This document shows positions 43,690 to 53,737 of a stretch of DNA of 64,000 bases, one piece after another. Numbering within the stretch: the stretch's first letter is position 1; the number at the start of each line of letters is the position of its first letter. Under the pieces are notes generated by a model. The model saw only the letters and a list, made by a program, of their open reading frames with translations, did no database searches and was not told the DNA's origin. The position numbers and the translations under genes were made by a program. Source of the stretch: Candidatus Nitrososphaera gargensis Ga9.2 (GTDB lineage: Archaea > Thermoproteota > Nitrososphaeria > Nitrososphaerales > Nitrososphaeraceae); assembly GCF_000303155.1 (NCBI RefSeq), contig NC_018719.1, positions 2,542,001-2,606,000 on the forward strand, written 5' to 3'.

Positions 43690-44592
43690 TTAGACCAAGG
43701 ATACTGTATTGTCATAACCAAGGTTCCTTCTCATGTCAATTGTGGATTCGTCCATCTCTACAAGTTGGTCCTTGGTCGCTTTCTGTATCCATTTCTTGTT
43801 CATATCTTTGATAGGTGGCATCCTGTCCTCAAATTCACTATACCAGTCCAATTCGCAAAAATCTAGAATTCTTTTAAGCTCGTTGTATGGTTCTGCGATA
43901 AGGTTTTCATAACGGACTTCGTAGTACCTGTCTCGTCCAAATGCGCTTGCTTCCCTCGCTTTTCTGACATATTCTGCCCAAGCTAGGCCGTAATTATAAA
44001 GCTCGGAACGATTTGACTGATACTTTTCACCTAAAATATCTTTAAAACCAACAAGCAGGATAGGACTAGTCGCGCCTCCATCTTTTTTGTTTAATATTGA
44101 AAATGCTACTGCTCTGCCATCTCGTATTATATGCACGAACTTTGCATCTGGAAATATTGCATTGAGTAGTCTAACTCGAAAACTGTTTTGTAGATTCTTG
44201 TTCACAAATCGTGGACGGCCCCAAAGACTCTGAACCTGAAGCACTTTTTTTCTAAAATAGGTAGCCATTTCTTCGGAATAGTCTTGTTCTGTCATGTAGT
44301 TATAATATCCAAAATACATCATCCAGAAGGCATCTGCCTCGTTTGGAAGATTAGAATCCCGGTCACGGTGGATAAGATTTTGTAACATAAATAACGCTTT
44401 TCTCCGGTCGCCTAGGAATCTTCCAGTCCTGCGTAGTCCTGCACGGAACATGTTATGACTGATGTATGCAGCATCTCGGTGTAAACACAGGATTTGGTAA
44501 AGTAAGCTAGTGCCAGAACCGGGCGACCCAATAATTAGGATGGGTTTTACAGGGCTATGACCCAACTGGGGATGGTTGGATGTTGTCGTCAT
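43690..44592 (-). CDS. sulfotransferase-family protein
   Basis: I chose the ATG at 44592 (300 residues). The 5'-phosphosulfate loop is IIGSPGSGTSLLYQIL and the 3'-phosphate site FPDAKFVHIIRDGRAVAFSI, followed by YYEVRYENLIAEPYNELKRI. This is the PAPS-dependent sulfotransferase fold. In archaea such enzymes may sulfate surface glycans or lipids. It precedes a 490-bp gap in which I see no gene. Confidence 0.88.
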   Translation of the reverse strand: MTTTSNHPQLGHSPVKPILIIGSPGSGTSLLYQILCLHRDAAYISHNMFRAGLRRTGRFLGDRRKALFMLQNLIHRDRDSNLPNEADAFWMMYFGYYNYMTEQDYSEEMATYFRKKVLQVQSLWGRPRFVNKNLQNSFRVRLLNAIFPDAKFVHIIRDGRAVAFSILNKKDGGATSPILLVGFKDILGEKYQSNRSELYNYGLAWAEYVRKAREASAFGRDRYYEVRYENLIAEPYNELKRILDFCELDWYSEFEDRMPPIKDMNKKWIQKATKDQLVEMDESTIDMRRNLGYDNTVSLV

Positions 44593-44607
44593 ATAATCAT
44601 GGTGCAC

Positions 44608-45090
44608 CTTTTTTACATAATTGTTGTTGACCGTCCTCTATACCCAAGTGCATAGAGTATTTTTGCAGTGTCATAATGGGATACAAACGGTAACAACCAA
44701 CAGGAGGCATAAACAATATGAAAAATAAACGCGTCCTCTCCGCTAGAATTCTGACATGAGTGTGCATTGGCTTACTATCGTATAACTGTAACAGCGATAA
44801 AATATGTGGATTAAGTAGATTGTATCAGGAAATATATCCCTGTCCTTTGGAATACAAAAAATATTGATAAAATCATCGCGATAATGATTATTCAAGCTAT
44901 AGCCCTGCTCTGACAATATCCTAATATTTGGTCATTCTAGGTACATAGGCTTAGTTTAGCTCAGTTCCACTACACCATCAAAGGTAAGAAATTAAGAATA
45001 CAATCAGTCGAAAAGAAGTATAGTGAGTGTCTGTCTCTAGTTGTATCATTATTCGTTAGCAACATGTGCTCTCAGTATCTTTTAGGATAA
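44608..45090. other. intergenic stretch, nothing recognised
   Basis: AT-rich; no long or protein-like frame on either strand, no clear hairpin. Confidence 0.45.
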
Positions 45091-45097
45091 GAAGAAA

Positions 45098-45595
45098 ATG
45101 AAGATTGGATTAATTTCTGACACCCACGATAACATCAGAAACATAGAAATTGCGACAGAGATATTTGCTGAAAGAAAGGTCGACCTCATTATCCATGCAG
45201 GCGACATAACAACTCCTGAAGCTGTCGAAGCATTCTCTGACAGTATTAGAGTAATAGGAGTTTTGGGAAACAACGATGTTGATATAAAAGGTCTGACTAA
45301 TGCTTTTCAAAAAATAAAAGGCGAACTAAGGGGCGATTTTTGTGAAATTGAACAAGACGGTTTACTCATTGCTGTCTATCATGGAACCGAGTTCAAAAGG
45401 CGAGAATCCATAATTCAATCAGGCAAATACGATGTTGTAGTTTATGGACATACGCACAAGACAGAGAATAATATAGTGGGTAACAAGACGATGGTTATCA
45501 ATCCGGGAACTGCTAACGGCTGGTTTTTTGGTTACAGGGCAACCGCTGCGATACTGGATACAATAACCAAGGAGTGCGAGTTTGTAGATTTATAA
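45098..45595 (+). CDS. metallophosphoesterase, YfcE/MJ0936 family
   Basis: The 165-residue calcineurin-like phosphoesterase has all five metal motifs: LISDTHDN, HAGDI, GNND, HGT (VYHGTEFKR) and GHTH. Members hydrolyse phosphodiesters of unknown natural substrate. Length is typical of MJ0936. It stands alone. Confidence 0.92.
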   Translation: MKIGLISDTHDNIRNIEIATEIFAERKVDLIIHAGDITTPEAVEAFSDSIRVIGVLGNNDVDIKGLTNAFQKIKGELRGDFCEIEQDGLLIAVYHGTEFKRRESIIQSGKYDVVVYGHTHKTENNIVGNKTMVINPGTANGWFFGYRATAAILDTITKECEFVDL

Positions 45596-45706
45596 GAGTT
45601 AATGGGGGTTCAGGAGGATTTAAGGAAAGTAGGAAAAAATGGCTTCAGTAGCTCTCCTGGGCTTTATGCCTGCCTCTACTCTCTCCCTCTTCTTGTCTAG
45701 TCACCT

Positions 45707-45996
45707 TTACATTGGTGGTAATGCCAAGGCCAAACTATTAGAAAACTTTGGAGCATAGATAACTGAATCATGATTTCGAAGCAGCTCTTGCATCCATTCC
45801 TTATCAAGGCTTTCCAAAATATTATCAACATAGTATATGGACACATACATGTTACATTATAACTTTCAAATCGTTTCCTACCTTCCTGTTCGAGTTGTAG
45901 TTGCATGGCCAAAGCCCTTCCTCTTGCTTTAATCAGGTTCGCCTCTGAAGCCACAATCCCAAAGAGTTTATCAACATCAATTTCATTATTCATCAT
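45707..45996 (-). pseudogene. small helical protein with one frameshift
   Basis: From 45996 the frame reads MMNNEIDVDKLFGIVASEAN and on to RKRFESYNVTC. One missing base then moves to YVSIYYVDNILESLDKEWMQ, ending KFSNSLALALPPM-stop at 45707. Both halves read naturally and together give about 97 residues. No family recognised. Confidence 0.45.
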
Positions 45997-46083
45997 TTGA
46001 GCTTATAGTATGTCACTTTCAGAAGCCTGATCTCTTGGACGGTCGCTATGAGCTAGACACACGCAAGTTTCTCCTCTTTGTAA

Positions 46084-46279
46084 TCAGCTTTTTAAGTATC
46101 GCATCTCGATTTGTCTTGCCGATTCTATCTCTTCATATGTGCCTACACGAAGAAGAATTATCAAAACCAATACTATTGTCAATAAAATCATTGACCTGAT
46201 TGAAACTTAGCGGGGCACTACTTTCTGCATCTAAATATTCAGTAGCAATTTCTTTGATGGCTGCAGTCGGTTTTGACAT
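46084..46279 (-). pseudogene. small hypothetical gene with one frameshift
   Basis: ATG at 46279 gives MSKPTAAIKEIATEYLDAES and onward to FNQVNDFIDNS. The next frame then gives LLRVGTYEEIESARQIEMRY-LKS-stop at 46084. The switch needs one extra or two missing bases near 46155. Both parts look like coding sequence. Function unknown. Confidence 0.4.
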
Positions 46280-46330
46280 TGGTGTAATACCGATGGTATA
46301 ATGATAATGATAATAATTTAGGTCATCCAA

Positions 46331-46790
46331 GGTTTATGAAATATCTCATGAGCATTATAAGAACTTGTATATCATGACACAGAAGCAATTTTTACTGATG
46401 AGACAATACATAAATAACAACAGGCAATCAATACGCCTGCTTTGGCAATAACTACTACAGCAATTATTCAGCCATAGCGGCAAAGGCTTTTTGTTCTGAG
46501 AGGCATTATTGGTCACACGAACGAGCTCATGCTTTAGAGCCTCTTTACAATGACCAAGCCACTCTAAATTCAACAGCCAATATTTTTTGCTTCTAGAGCG
46601 AGCCGCTATTGCAGCTCTAGCATATTTTGTCTTAAAGCTAAGGATGACTTGCTCTATGTAACTTTTGGAAATTATCAGGCCTTGTATTCACTCATATTTT
46701 CCATCTAGATATGTGCGTTACGTTTTATAGTAATATACGGCACAAAGTTACAACTTGACATAACTGTTATAAAGAGTATCATCGTAAGAG
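46331..46790. other. intergenic stretch, nothing recognised
   Basis: A 72-codon minus-strand frame (46573-46355) has no motif and odd composition. I leave it unannotated. Confidence 0.4.
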
Positions 46791-46797
46791 TGCCGTC

Positions 46798-47595
46798 TTG
46801 TCAGATCTTCTAAAAACTCACAACATTTCCATCATTGAGATGACAAACGAACACTCCATTTTAGGCATCTACAAAAAAGTTTTCGATTATCTAGCAGCAG
46901 GTTTTGCGATCATATATGGCGTTGAAATGGATGGAAATAATGTGAAGCGCAAAATGGCAAAATTAAATGAAACTGTATTAAATAAGAGTATTTCAAATGG
47001 TTCTTTGATAATAGTTGATCGGCCTTTGATTTATGCTGGGAGATATCACAATCCAGTTGATTGGTCAAAAAATAGTTTGGCAAAAAGCATTTTGGAAGCT
47101 AAGCACGTATCACTCAATATTCGCGGCATCATAATCTTTGTCAATCCTCAAATCGAACTTGAAACAGGAAACTACAAGGAAGAACCACTAGACTTTGAGA
47201 ATTTTGTTGGAAAGAGATTCAACATTCCGATCGAGGTAGTATACTGTTATGATCTAAAAGTTGTTTTGTCTCTTAAGCCATCAATCCTTCTAAAGATATT
47301 GAAAATCCATCATCTAAGCACAATTGATACAAATTCAATCCATCATACTATGCCAAATAAAGTGATGATGGAGGTAGCTACAATATTTGAGCAAGGACTG
47401 GTCGACATATTTGGCAAAGATGCAAGTGAGCTAATTTTCAAGACACTATCAATCCTCTATGGAATAGACAAACACCAAATCCCCTTAAAACTCGATATTG
47501 TTGAGCAAAAACTTGAGAACGCAATTGGACGTTTCAATGCCTCGCGTGTATTCTCAGCCATTAATTTGCGCTTGATAAATGAATGCCTACATTAA
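46798..47595 (+). CDS. MEDS-like sensor protein with C-terminal helical output domain
   Basis: The 265-residue protein has an N-terminal alpha/beta domain like MEDS/DcmR sensory domains (AAGFAIIYGVEMDGNNVKRK, then GSLIIVDRPLIYAG). It ends in a helical domain of about 65 residues (IFEQGLVDIFGKDASELIFK, then LSILYGIDKHQ). That last domain recurs in the genes at 60841-61668, 61789-62322 and 62450-62701. The start is TTG at 46798. Presumed cytoplasmic signalling protein specific to Nitrososphaeria. Confidence 0.65.
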   Translation: MSDLLKTHNISIIEMTNEHSILGIYKKVFDYLAAGFAIIYGVEMDGNNVKRKMAKLNETVLNKSISNGSLIIVDRPLIYAGRYHNPVDWSKNSLAKSILEAKHVSLNIRGIIIFVNPQIELETGNYKEEPLDFENFVGKRFNIPIEVVYCYDLKVVLSLKPSILLKILKIHHLSTIDTNSIHHTMPNKVMMEVATIFEQGLVDIFGKDASELIFKTLSILYGIDKHQIPLKLDIVEQKLENAIGRFNASRVFSAINLRLINECLH

Positions 47596-47687
47596 TCACT
47601 TTATTGTTTTGCCTGCATCTCTGTCTCTGCAAGTTTCGACTCGCACAGTAAAAATTATTAACGCATTTGGCGGAGGGCTTGCATAGA

Positions 47688-48617
47688 ATGGTTGAAATTC
47701 CTGAGCTTGCACCTGAAATGGCAAGCAGCTCTATTTCACAGTTACTTTCAACTTTATCCTCTAATGATAGTCTTGCACTGTTTATGTTAGCAAGCAATGG
47801 AATCAAAGCGGATTCTTCAACCATAGAAAAAACTGGGCTAACAAAGAGAAAGTACTATACAAGACTTAATCAGCTTATTGATGCAGGCTTGATCAGTAAG
47901 TACGACGGCATCTATGCCCATACATCGTTAGGTCGGATCATTTATCAGAATCACATTCTTCAACTTATGGAAACAGCAAAAAACAGAAAAACACTTCAAA
48001 TGATAGACACACTAAGAAATACAAAACAATATTCCAATGATGAGATACAAAATTTTATAGAAAAGGTGGTTGGTCGCCCTCGCGCAATGAACAATCCATC
48101 TATAGATATCAAGTTCTTCTGGAGCTATAGCGAACTGGCATCTTGGATAGTTCAACGTTCCCATTATGTCAAACGGGAGATTCTTTTGGCAAGTCGATTC
48201 TTTGATGAAGTAATTATTAATGCAGTATCTTCAAAAGCAAATGCAGGAATTGATGTAAGAGTAATAGCAGATCGTTCATTAATAGGAAAATTTCTCAATG
48301 AGCAGAGGGGCAATAGCCTTGATAAGGTAGACAAGCATGCACGTGAGCGCAAGACTGTTACTACCAATCCATGGTATCCTAGTCGAGTCAAAAGAATTGT
48401 AGGGCAAGTCCCATTCTGTCTTATGATCTTTGATCGCAATGAAATCGCCTTAGAATTGGTCGATTGGAGCGAAACACAGAAAATAAAATGGGGCATTACA
48501 TGTGCAGATGAAAAGATGGCTGCTGACTTGACAAAATATTACTTCAAACTCTGGGATGCCACAGCTCCCACTACAGCACAACAACAAGAAGAAGCAGCAT
48601 CACTCTCTCGCCATTAA
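47688..48617 (+). CDS. transcriptional regulator with winged helix and TrmB/PLD-like effector domain
   Basis: From the ATG at 47688 (309 residues) the N-terminal part is a winged helix (SNDSLALFMLASNGIKADSS, TKRKYYTRLNQLIDAGLISK). A linker helix leads to a C-terminal domain like that of TrmB-type regulators (ILLASRFFDEVIINAVSSKA, IDVRVIADRSLIGKFLNEQ, FCLMIFDRNEIALELVDW). Such domains bind sugars or other small ligands. It lies 1 gene from an MFS transporter (48892), which might be its target. Confidence 0.65.
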   Translation: MVEIPELAPEMASSSISQLLSTLSSNDSLALFMLASNGIKADSSTIEKTGLTKRKYYTRLNQLIDAGLISKYDGIYAHTSLGRIIYQNHILQLMETAKNRKTLQMIDTLRNTKQYSNDEIQNFIEKVVGRPRAMNNPSIDIKFFWSYSELASWIVQRSHYVKREILLASRFFDEVIINAVSSKANAGIDVRVIADRSLIGKFLNEQRGNSLDKVDKHARERKTVTTNPWYPSRVKRIVGQVPFCLMIFDRNEIALELVDWSETQKIKWGITCADEKMAADLTKYYFKLWDATAPTTAQQQEEAASLSRH

Positions 48618-48891
48618 CTAAAATATAGTGATGCAATACGAAGCGAGACAAGAATCTAACCAGACATATATTTTCGCAGGCATATAGAAAAAATCTTCTT
48701 GCACAAGTTGCTTTACATAGCATATGCAAATAAAAAGTGGCCACAGGCTCCCCATCCCCTAAAAATCGCTAGTGGGAACAATAATGCAAAGCAAATGATG
48801 AATGAATGTTTCTTTGAATATTGAAAATTAAAGGAGTTTCCGAAATTCGCGTATTGATTATTATTGAGGCAATGTTGAGAAAGGTCTCTTA

Positions 48892-50253
48892 ATGAGCAGA
48901 TTGGATGTACTAATCGATGACCTAGCTAAGAGGATTGATGGTCTAAAAGGTATACCCCTTGCATCGAGCGCCATCTTCGCAATAAGCTTCTCAAGTTTTT
49001 TCGCTTTTTATGATATTACAAATTATGCATATATTGCACCTGTTCTGAAATCAACTTTCTCAGTTGGCGATAACGAGATCGCAGTTGGCGCGTCAACAAC
49101 AGTAATTGGATATGTAATAGGAGCTTTTGTTATTACTGTTTTTGCTGATTCTAATGGTAGAAGACCTGCACTTATTGCCTCCACCCTGATCCTTGGCATA
49201 GGATCACTTCTGGCAGCCTTTTCTCAAGATATGGTGCAAATGAGCATCTTTAGGCTTTTGACTGGAATTGGAATAGGTTCAGAAATTGCAGTTGCAAGCG
49301 CGTATATTGGCGAGATGTCTCCAAAATCAAAAAGAGGCAAGTACACTTCAATCGTAATTGTACTTGGATGGGTAGGTTTGGCCTCTTCTGGTCCCATTTC
49401 CTTGATGCTTATCCAACAGGGAAATAATGTGGCTGGAATTGATGGATGGAGAGCAGTGCTGGCCATTCCCAGTATTGCTGCCTTTTTGTCCTTATTATTT
49501 AGGATCCGCATGCCAGAATCTCCACGTTGGCTCCTTTCTAAGAATCGACTTGGGGAGACTAATACAGTTCTTGCCTCTCTCAATATCAGACCGCTTGAAA
49601 GGAAGCACGATTATGCTGCCACCACATTTGCCAAGAATAATCATCGACGTAAGAATAGGTGGCACCACCTTCTAAAGAATAGGACTATTGCAACGCGTAT
49701 TGCATTATTGATAGCAGTCTGGGTTTGCATATTTGTTCCAGTATATGCATCACTGCTCCTTGTTGTAGAATATATAAACCAAGGATATTCTTTGACTGAT
49801 TCAATTTCTATTAACATTATTAGCGGTATCGGCTTCGTTGTTGGAGGCATTCTTTCTATTTTTATTTCTGAGCGATTAGAAAGAAAATATCAGATTTTAA
49901 TTGCCAGTATCATTATGGCAATAGGATTTATTCTCAGAGGAATATTGATCCATGACTATGCGGGCCTTGTTATTGCAGGCTTTATAGCCTTTGGAGCAAA
50001 TGCATGGCTCGTTTCTAGCCTATATGCCTACACTGCAGAGGTCTTTCCTACAAGAATACGAACCTTTGGTTTCGGTATAATTGAGGGATCTAGTAGAGCA
50101 ATTTCTTCAATAGGTCCATTCATTTTCGTTTTATTAAGTCCATTTGGATTCTTGAATACTATGGTAGCTATATCGTTATTCTGCTTTGGGGCTGCCACAA
50201 TAATCTTGATAGGGCCACACACCCGCGGGCGGTCACTGGAAAGTCTGAATTGA
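48892..50253 (+). CDS. MFS transporter, sugar/organic-acid porter type
   Basis: The 453-residue protein has 12 membrane helices and the sugar-porter-type motifs: ADSNGRRPALIASTLI after helix 2, RLLTGIGIGSEIAVASAYIG on helix 4, PKSKRGKYTS, PESPRWLLSKNRLGE before the central loop, and EVFPTRIRTFGFG after helix 10. Substrates of such proteins are sugars or carboxylates. Intact, unlike its broken relative at 42136-43565. Confidence 0.88.
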   Translation: MSRLDVLIDDLAKRIDGLKGIPLASSAIFAISFSSFFAFYDITNYAYIAPVLKSTFSVGDNEIAVGASTTVIGYVIGAFVITVFADSNGRRPALIASTLILGIGSLLAAFSQDMVQMSIFRLLTGIGIGSEIAVASAYIGEMSPKSKRGKYTSIVIVLGWVGLASSGPISLMLIQQGNNVAGIDGWRAVLAIPSIAAFLSLLFRIRMPESPRWLLSKNRLGETNTVLASLNIRPLERKHDYAATTFAKNNHRRKNRWHHLLKNRTIATRIALLIAVWVCIFVPVYASLLLVVEYINQGYSLTDSISINIISGIGFVVGGILSIFISERLERKYQILIASIIMAIGFILRGILIHDYAGLVIAGFIAFGANAWLVSSLYAYTAEVFPTRIRTFGFGIIEGSSRAISSIGPFIFVLLSPFGFLNTMVAISLFCFGAATIILIGPHTRGRSLESLN

Positions 50254-50296
50254 TGATAAAAAGATCAGAGCAATGTTATGAACGGGATATCATATC

Positions 50297-50762
50297 ATGA
50301 GCATATATCATATCTCTGCTGTTACTCTAAAAGTAAGAGACATAAAGAAATCATTCAACTTTTACTCAAAGTTGCCCGGCTTCAAGCTGGTATATGGCGG
50401 TGGGGCGATAGATCGATTTACCACATCTGAAATTGGAGGTAGCAACATGTACCTGAATTTAGAACTCTGATGATGATACAAACGCCAATGACCCTAGAAC
50501 ACAAACGAACCAGAGAGATTTTGGCCGGATAATATTTCATACTGAAGATATCGATAGCCTGTACCGCTACATGAAAAATGACAAGGCTATTTCCGAATCT
50601 GTTACTTTTGAAACGGAACCTGCAGAAACATCATGGGGAGAAAGATTCTTTCATGTAAGGGAGTCGGATAGTTATCAGCTTTCATTTGCACACCCACTTG
50701 AAAGAAAATCTCTTATTCTTCCGAGAAGTAATAATGCTACTTTCATGCTTCTACAGCAGTAG
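50297..50762 (+). pseudogene. glyoxalase/bleomycin-resistance (VOC) family protein, frameshifted
   Basis: The ATG at 50297 gives SIYHISAVTLKVRDIKKSFN-FYSKLPGFKLVYGGG, a typical VOC N-terminus, up to MYLNLEL-stop near 50471. Shifting by one base there resumes NSDDDTNAND, then DFGRIIFHTEDIDSLYRYM and WGERFFHVRESDSYQLSFAH, the VOC second half with its Glu/His metal strand. The product would be about 154 residues. One inserted (or two lost) bases break it. Confidence 0.7.
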
Positions 50763-51177
50763 TTAACAACTTCTCCCGCCTTATCATTGGCAGAATCTTA
50801 TCTATAATGATGCCTTCATGATCTGCTGCCATGTCAAATGAAACCGTAAGGGCGGCCAAATTTGGATGATCCAGTGGAATAGTGGCCCTCTTGATCTTCT
50901 TGTACAGTGCAAAAGTGTAGATCACATCTCCCAATTTTGACTCATAGTCCTCTCTTGTCTTCATACGAAGGACTGTCTTTAACGTATAACTCTTGAGCTC
51001 TTCCTCGTTAAGCAGAGGCACAAGCCCTTTTCGCAGTTCATAGGAGATCAGGCTTCCCATATGGTTGGCAAGGCCTGCAAATCTGATTGAATTATCTAGC
51101 TGCAACACCTGACTGCAAATCCTCTTTGCAGTGCTATAAAGAAGATCAGATGGTGATGAAGAGTGGGATGATGTCAT
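50743..51177 (-). CDS. DUF6659-like (roadblock-like) protein
   Basis: I chose the ATG at 51177 (144 residues). It shares a domain with the gene at 60406-60819: DNSIRFAGLANHMGSLISYE and the motif RMKTREDYESKLGDVIYTFA-LYKKIKRATIPLD. The fold pattern suits a roadblock/LC7-like profilin fold used in small signalling proteins. Known from thaumarchaeal genomes, function unknown. Its 3' end overlaps the broken glyoxalase gene by 20 bp. Confidence 0.6.
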   Translation of the reverse strand: MTSSHSSSPSDLLYSTAKRICSQVLQLDNSIRFAGLANHMGSLISYELRKGLVPLLNEEELKSYTLKTVLRMKTREDYESKLGDVIYTFALYKKIKRATIPLDHPNLAALTVSFDMAADHEGIIIDKILPMIRREKLLTTAVEA

Positions 51178-51634
51178 TTTGGTAATTGTGTAATAACATA
51201 ATGCTCTTACCAACTTAATTGCATTTGCGGTGGTTCCGATATAACCCAAAGGGAGATCAGCATCTTCACAAGAAATTATTGTTGTGCTCGTCTCTAGCCA
51301 ACTTGCTGCTACTACTACAATATTTTTCTCTCTATCTGAGATCAAGTGCTATTGCGTTCTAGCCTTTAGTTACATAAATTACAGCATCATGATGTAGCAA
51401 TAGTTGCTGAACCAGAGGATCATCATCTAGCGAGATATATCCTTGATAGAATAGGGACACATCCAGACCTCAGAAGAAGGTAATTTGGCAAACTTCTGAC
51501 CCACCTTTTCCAGCTCTAACTAGAGATGCATTGACTTTGGCAAACGGTCGTCGCCATCATCATTACGGCTATCATATGAAACAGCGTTGTTATCCATTAC
51601 TATTCCCGTCCCCATAACCTAGGGTTTCATATCT

Positions 51635-52000
51635 TCATAAAGATAAGCAGATAGTCGGTGCATAAGAAGATCTAATGAAAATTATTTTCGTTTTTTGCGT
51701 TCTCCTCTGATACAAAGAAGGATTGAAACAGGCTACTATTGTTATTATTATTTGACAGTACCTTATCTTTAATCGATTATTATTCAAATAACTAAATACG
51801 TCAATACCATTATCTAACAATTCACGCTCTATAATGTCTGCTTCGGACTTGTCGTGGGCTATGCAGGAGCATGATGCGTTTTCTCTTAGACCTTTTGCAA
51901 GGAACCTGCATTGCAGCATTCTGGCGAACTCGGGTTTCTCATAAAGCAACAGAATATGCTTGACAGAATTTTGTGGGTCATGATTTCCTCCAATCGACAA
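51635..52000 (-). pseudogene. MEDS-domain protein fragment
   Basis: A TTG at 52000 opens a MEDS-like N-terminus: VKHILLLYEKPEFARMLQCR, then IAHDKSEADIIERELLDNGI-DVFSYLNNNRL. After about residue 80 the frame loses sense (RYCQIIITIVACFNP), and no other frame gives the rest of the domain. It is a truncated or decayed relative of the sensor genes at 46798 and 60841. The flanks (51346-51634, 52001-52200) hold nothing I recognise. Confidence 0.55.
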
Positions 52001-52219
52001 ACCATCGATAAGATCATGTGCAGATGCTATGCCTTGAATGCATATAAAATTCTCTTTTGTAGGCCGTCTAATGCCTATAAAAGTTCATCAGCGATTATCC
52101 TCTAGTAAAATCACAGGTGAGAACAATATATAGTCCAATTTCAGGCGCAACAGTGAGGGCATTCTTCTCTGCGTAAGATTTTGGCAAGGCACAGTAAAAG
52201 ATACGACACGCATATAGGC

Positions 52220-52226
52220 ATAAAAT
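52220..52226 (+). promoter_or_regulatory. TATA box of msrB-msrA operon
   Basis: ATAAAAT is centred about 24 bases before the msrB ATG at 52247, consistent with a leaderless transcript. Confidence 0.45.
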
Positions 52227-52246
52227 GAGCAAGATAGGACGCGTAT

Positions 52247-52636
52247 ATGAGTTACCACTACAACAAGTTGACTCCCGAGGAAGAAAGGGTCATAGTGCAC
52301 AAGGGAACAGAGCCTCCTTTCACCGGAGAATACGACAATTTTTACAAAGAAGGCACGTATGTCTGCCGGCGCTGTGACCAGCCGCTTTTTTCATCCAAGA
52401 GCAAATTTGATGCTGGTTGCGGGTGGCCGGCCTTTGATGACAGCTTTCCGGGTGCGCTAAAACGCCTGCCGGATCCTGACGGCATAAGGACAGAAATAGA
52501 ATGCGCAAAATGCGGTGCTCATCTCGGACATGAATTTATTGGAGAACAATTGACTGCCAAGAACACTAGAGAATGCGTCAATTCGCTGTCGATACGTTTT
52601 ATTCCAGCAGAGCAAAAAAAGAGTGACACAATATGA
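52247..52636 (+). CDS. msrB: peptide methionine (R)-S-oxide reductase
   Basis: The 129-residue protein reduces the R-epimer of methionine sulfoxide. Two zinc CxxC pairs (CRRCDQP and CAKCGAHLGHEF), the substrate block GCGWPAFDDSFPGAL and the catalytic Cys in RECVNSLSIRF are visible (His replaced by Glu before the Cys: most MsrB have HCVNS). It overlaps msrA by 4 bp (ATGA). Confidence 0.94.
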   Translation: MSYHYNKLTPEEERVIVHKGTEPPFTGEYDNFYKEGTYVCRRCDQPLFSSKSKFDAGCGWPAFDDSFPGALKRLPDPDGIRTEIECAKCGAHLGHEFIGEQLTAKNTRECVNSLSIRFIPAEQKKSDTI

Positions 52637-53187
52637 AGGAGAATAATATCGAAGTTGCTACACTTGCCAATGGCTGCTTCTGGTGTTCAGAGGCAATATT
52701 TACAAGGCTAAAGGGCGTCAAGTCAGTCGTACCCGGCTATTCAGGAGGATTGATAGAGAACCCTACTTACGACGAAGTATGCACAGGAACTACAGGTCAC
52801 GCAGAAGCCGCCCAGATTGAATTTGACCCAAGCATCATATCATTTGAAAAGCTGCTAGATGTTTTCTGGCATACCCACGACCCCACCACTCTCAATAGAC
52901 AGGGCGCCGATGTTGGCACGCAATACAGATCGGTAATATTTTACCACAATGAAAAGCAGAGAGAGATAGCAGAAAGATCAAAAATGGAGCTTGAAAAGAG
53001 CGGCATTTACAAAGACCCAATTGTGACAGAGATCACGCCTTTCAAAAAGTTCTATCTTGCAGAGGATTATCACAAGAAATACTATGAATCGCATAAGAGT
53101 GCTCCATATTGCAGGTTTGTCATTGAGCCGAAAATTCACAAATTGCTCAATAAATACGGAAAGGACATAAAAAGCGAGTATAGCTAG
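52633..53187 (+). CDS. msrA: peptide methionine (S)-S-oxide reductase
   Basis: The 184-residue protein reduces the S-epimer. The catalytic motif is NGCFWCSEAIFTRLKGV, followed by VVPGYSGG, YDEVCTGTTGHAEAAQ, FWHTHDPTTLNRQGADVGTQ and RSVIFYHNE. Translationally coupled to msrB. The pair repairs oxidised methionine in proteins and suits an aerobic ammonia oxidiser. Confidence 0.95.
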   Translation: MKENNIEVATLANGCFWCSEAIFTRLKGVKSVVPGYSGGLIENPTYDEVCTGTTGHAEAAQIEFDPSIISFEKLLDVFWHTHDPTTLNRQGADVGTQYRSVIFYHNEKQREIAERSKMELEKSGIYKDPIVTEITPFKKFYLAEDYHKKYYESHKSAPYCRFVIEPKIHKLLNKYGKDIKSEYS

Positions 53188-53237
53188 AATTTGTGCGCAG
53201 AGCTAGCTAGCAGCAGCGACTACAAGGCTGCGGTGAG

Positions 53238-53260
53238 CTGTTCGAGAGAACTCCGAACAG
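53238..53260 (+). terminator. hairpin downstream of msrA
   Basis: CTGTTCG (53238-53244) pairs perfectly with CGAACAG (53254-53260) over a 9-base loop, 50 bp after the msrA stop. There is no T-run, so it may instead be an operator or RNA-stability element. Confidence 0.3.
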
Positions 53261-53297
53261 ATACCGAGCAAGGAGAACATAGGAGAAACAAAGGCAA

Positions 53298-53540
53298 ATG
53301 GTAAGTGAACAAGGAGGAGTTTCAGGTGAAAGAAAGGAAGTGGACGTTAAAGACTATCCAAAGGCTGCCGCAATAGGGCAGATTTTAAAAGATCTTGATT
53401 TTCCTGCTGACAAAAAGAAAAAAGAGCGCACAGGGAGAGCAACTCCACAGAGCGAAGAGATACTGCCAGACTTGCAAAGAATTGAGGAAAGGCAATATGG
53501 GAGTGTTTCAGATGTCACAAAGGCAACAGGGCTTGTCTGA
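53298..53540 (+). CDS. small DUF2795-like protein
   Basis: The 80-residue hydrophilic protein contains DYPKAAAIGQILKDLDFPAD, then KKKK and a C-terminal helix (EEILPDLQRIEERQYGSVSD). The first block resembles DUF2795, a small helical family of unknown function. Start is ATG at 53298, 110 bp after msrA. Confidence 0.5.
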   Translation: MVSEQGGVSGERKEVDVKDYPKAAAIGQILKDLDFPADKKKKERTGRATPQSEEILPDLQRIEERQYGSVSDVTKATGLV

Positions 53541-53611
53541 CAATAGAAAAGATGCAAGTAACTTCTGCTAATACACAATTATTGCTGTGTGTGGGCGGCT
53601 CTCCTATTCAT

Positions 53612-53737
53612 TTATCTATCATTATTTTGCCTGCGCACTTGATCAACGTGCCTGCCCAGTTGCTCGGCAGATGCAAATGTCTCTCCGCATACCCCACAGA
53701 CAGGATGATGCGCATGCGTATGCTCGTCACCCTTCAT
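53612..53737 (-). CDS. 41-residue zinc-finger-like micro-protein
   Basis: The ATG at 53737 opens MKGDEHTHAHHPVCGVCGET-FASAEQLGRHVDQ. The block CGVCGETFASAEQLGRH has three ligands and the linker hydrophobics of a C2H2 finger; the fourth His is missing at the usual place, but the His-rich head could substitute. Small, unconfirmed. Confidence 0.4.
   Translation of the reverse strand: MKGDEHTHAHHPVCGVCGETFASAEQLGRHVDQVRRQNNDR

Noticed and set aside
46355-46573. 72-codon minus-strand frame
   Set aside because: Cys- and Leu-rich tail with no motif; AT-rich non-coding DNA gives such frames by chance.
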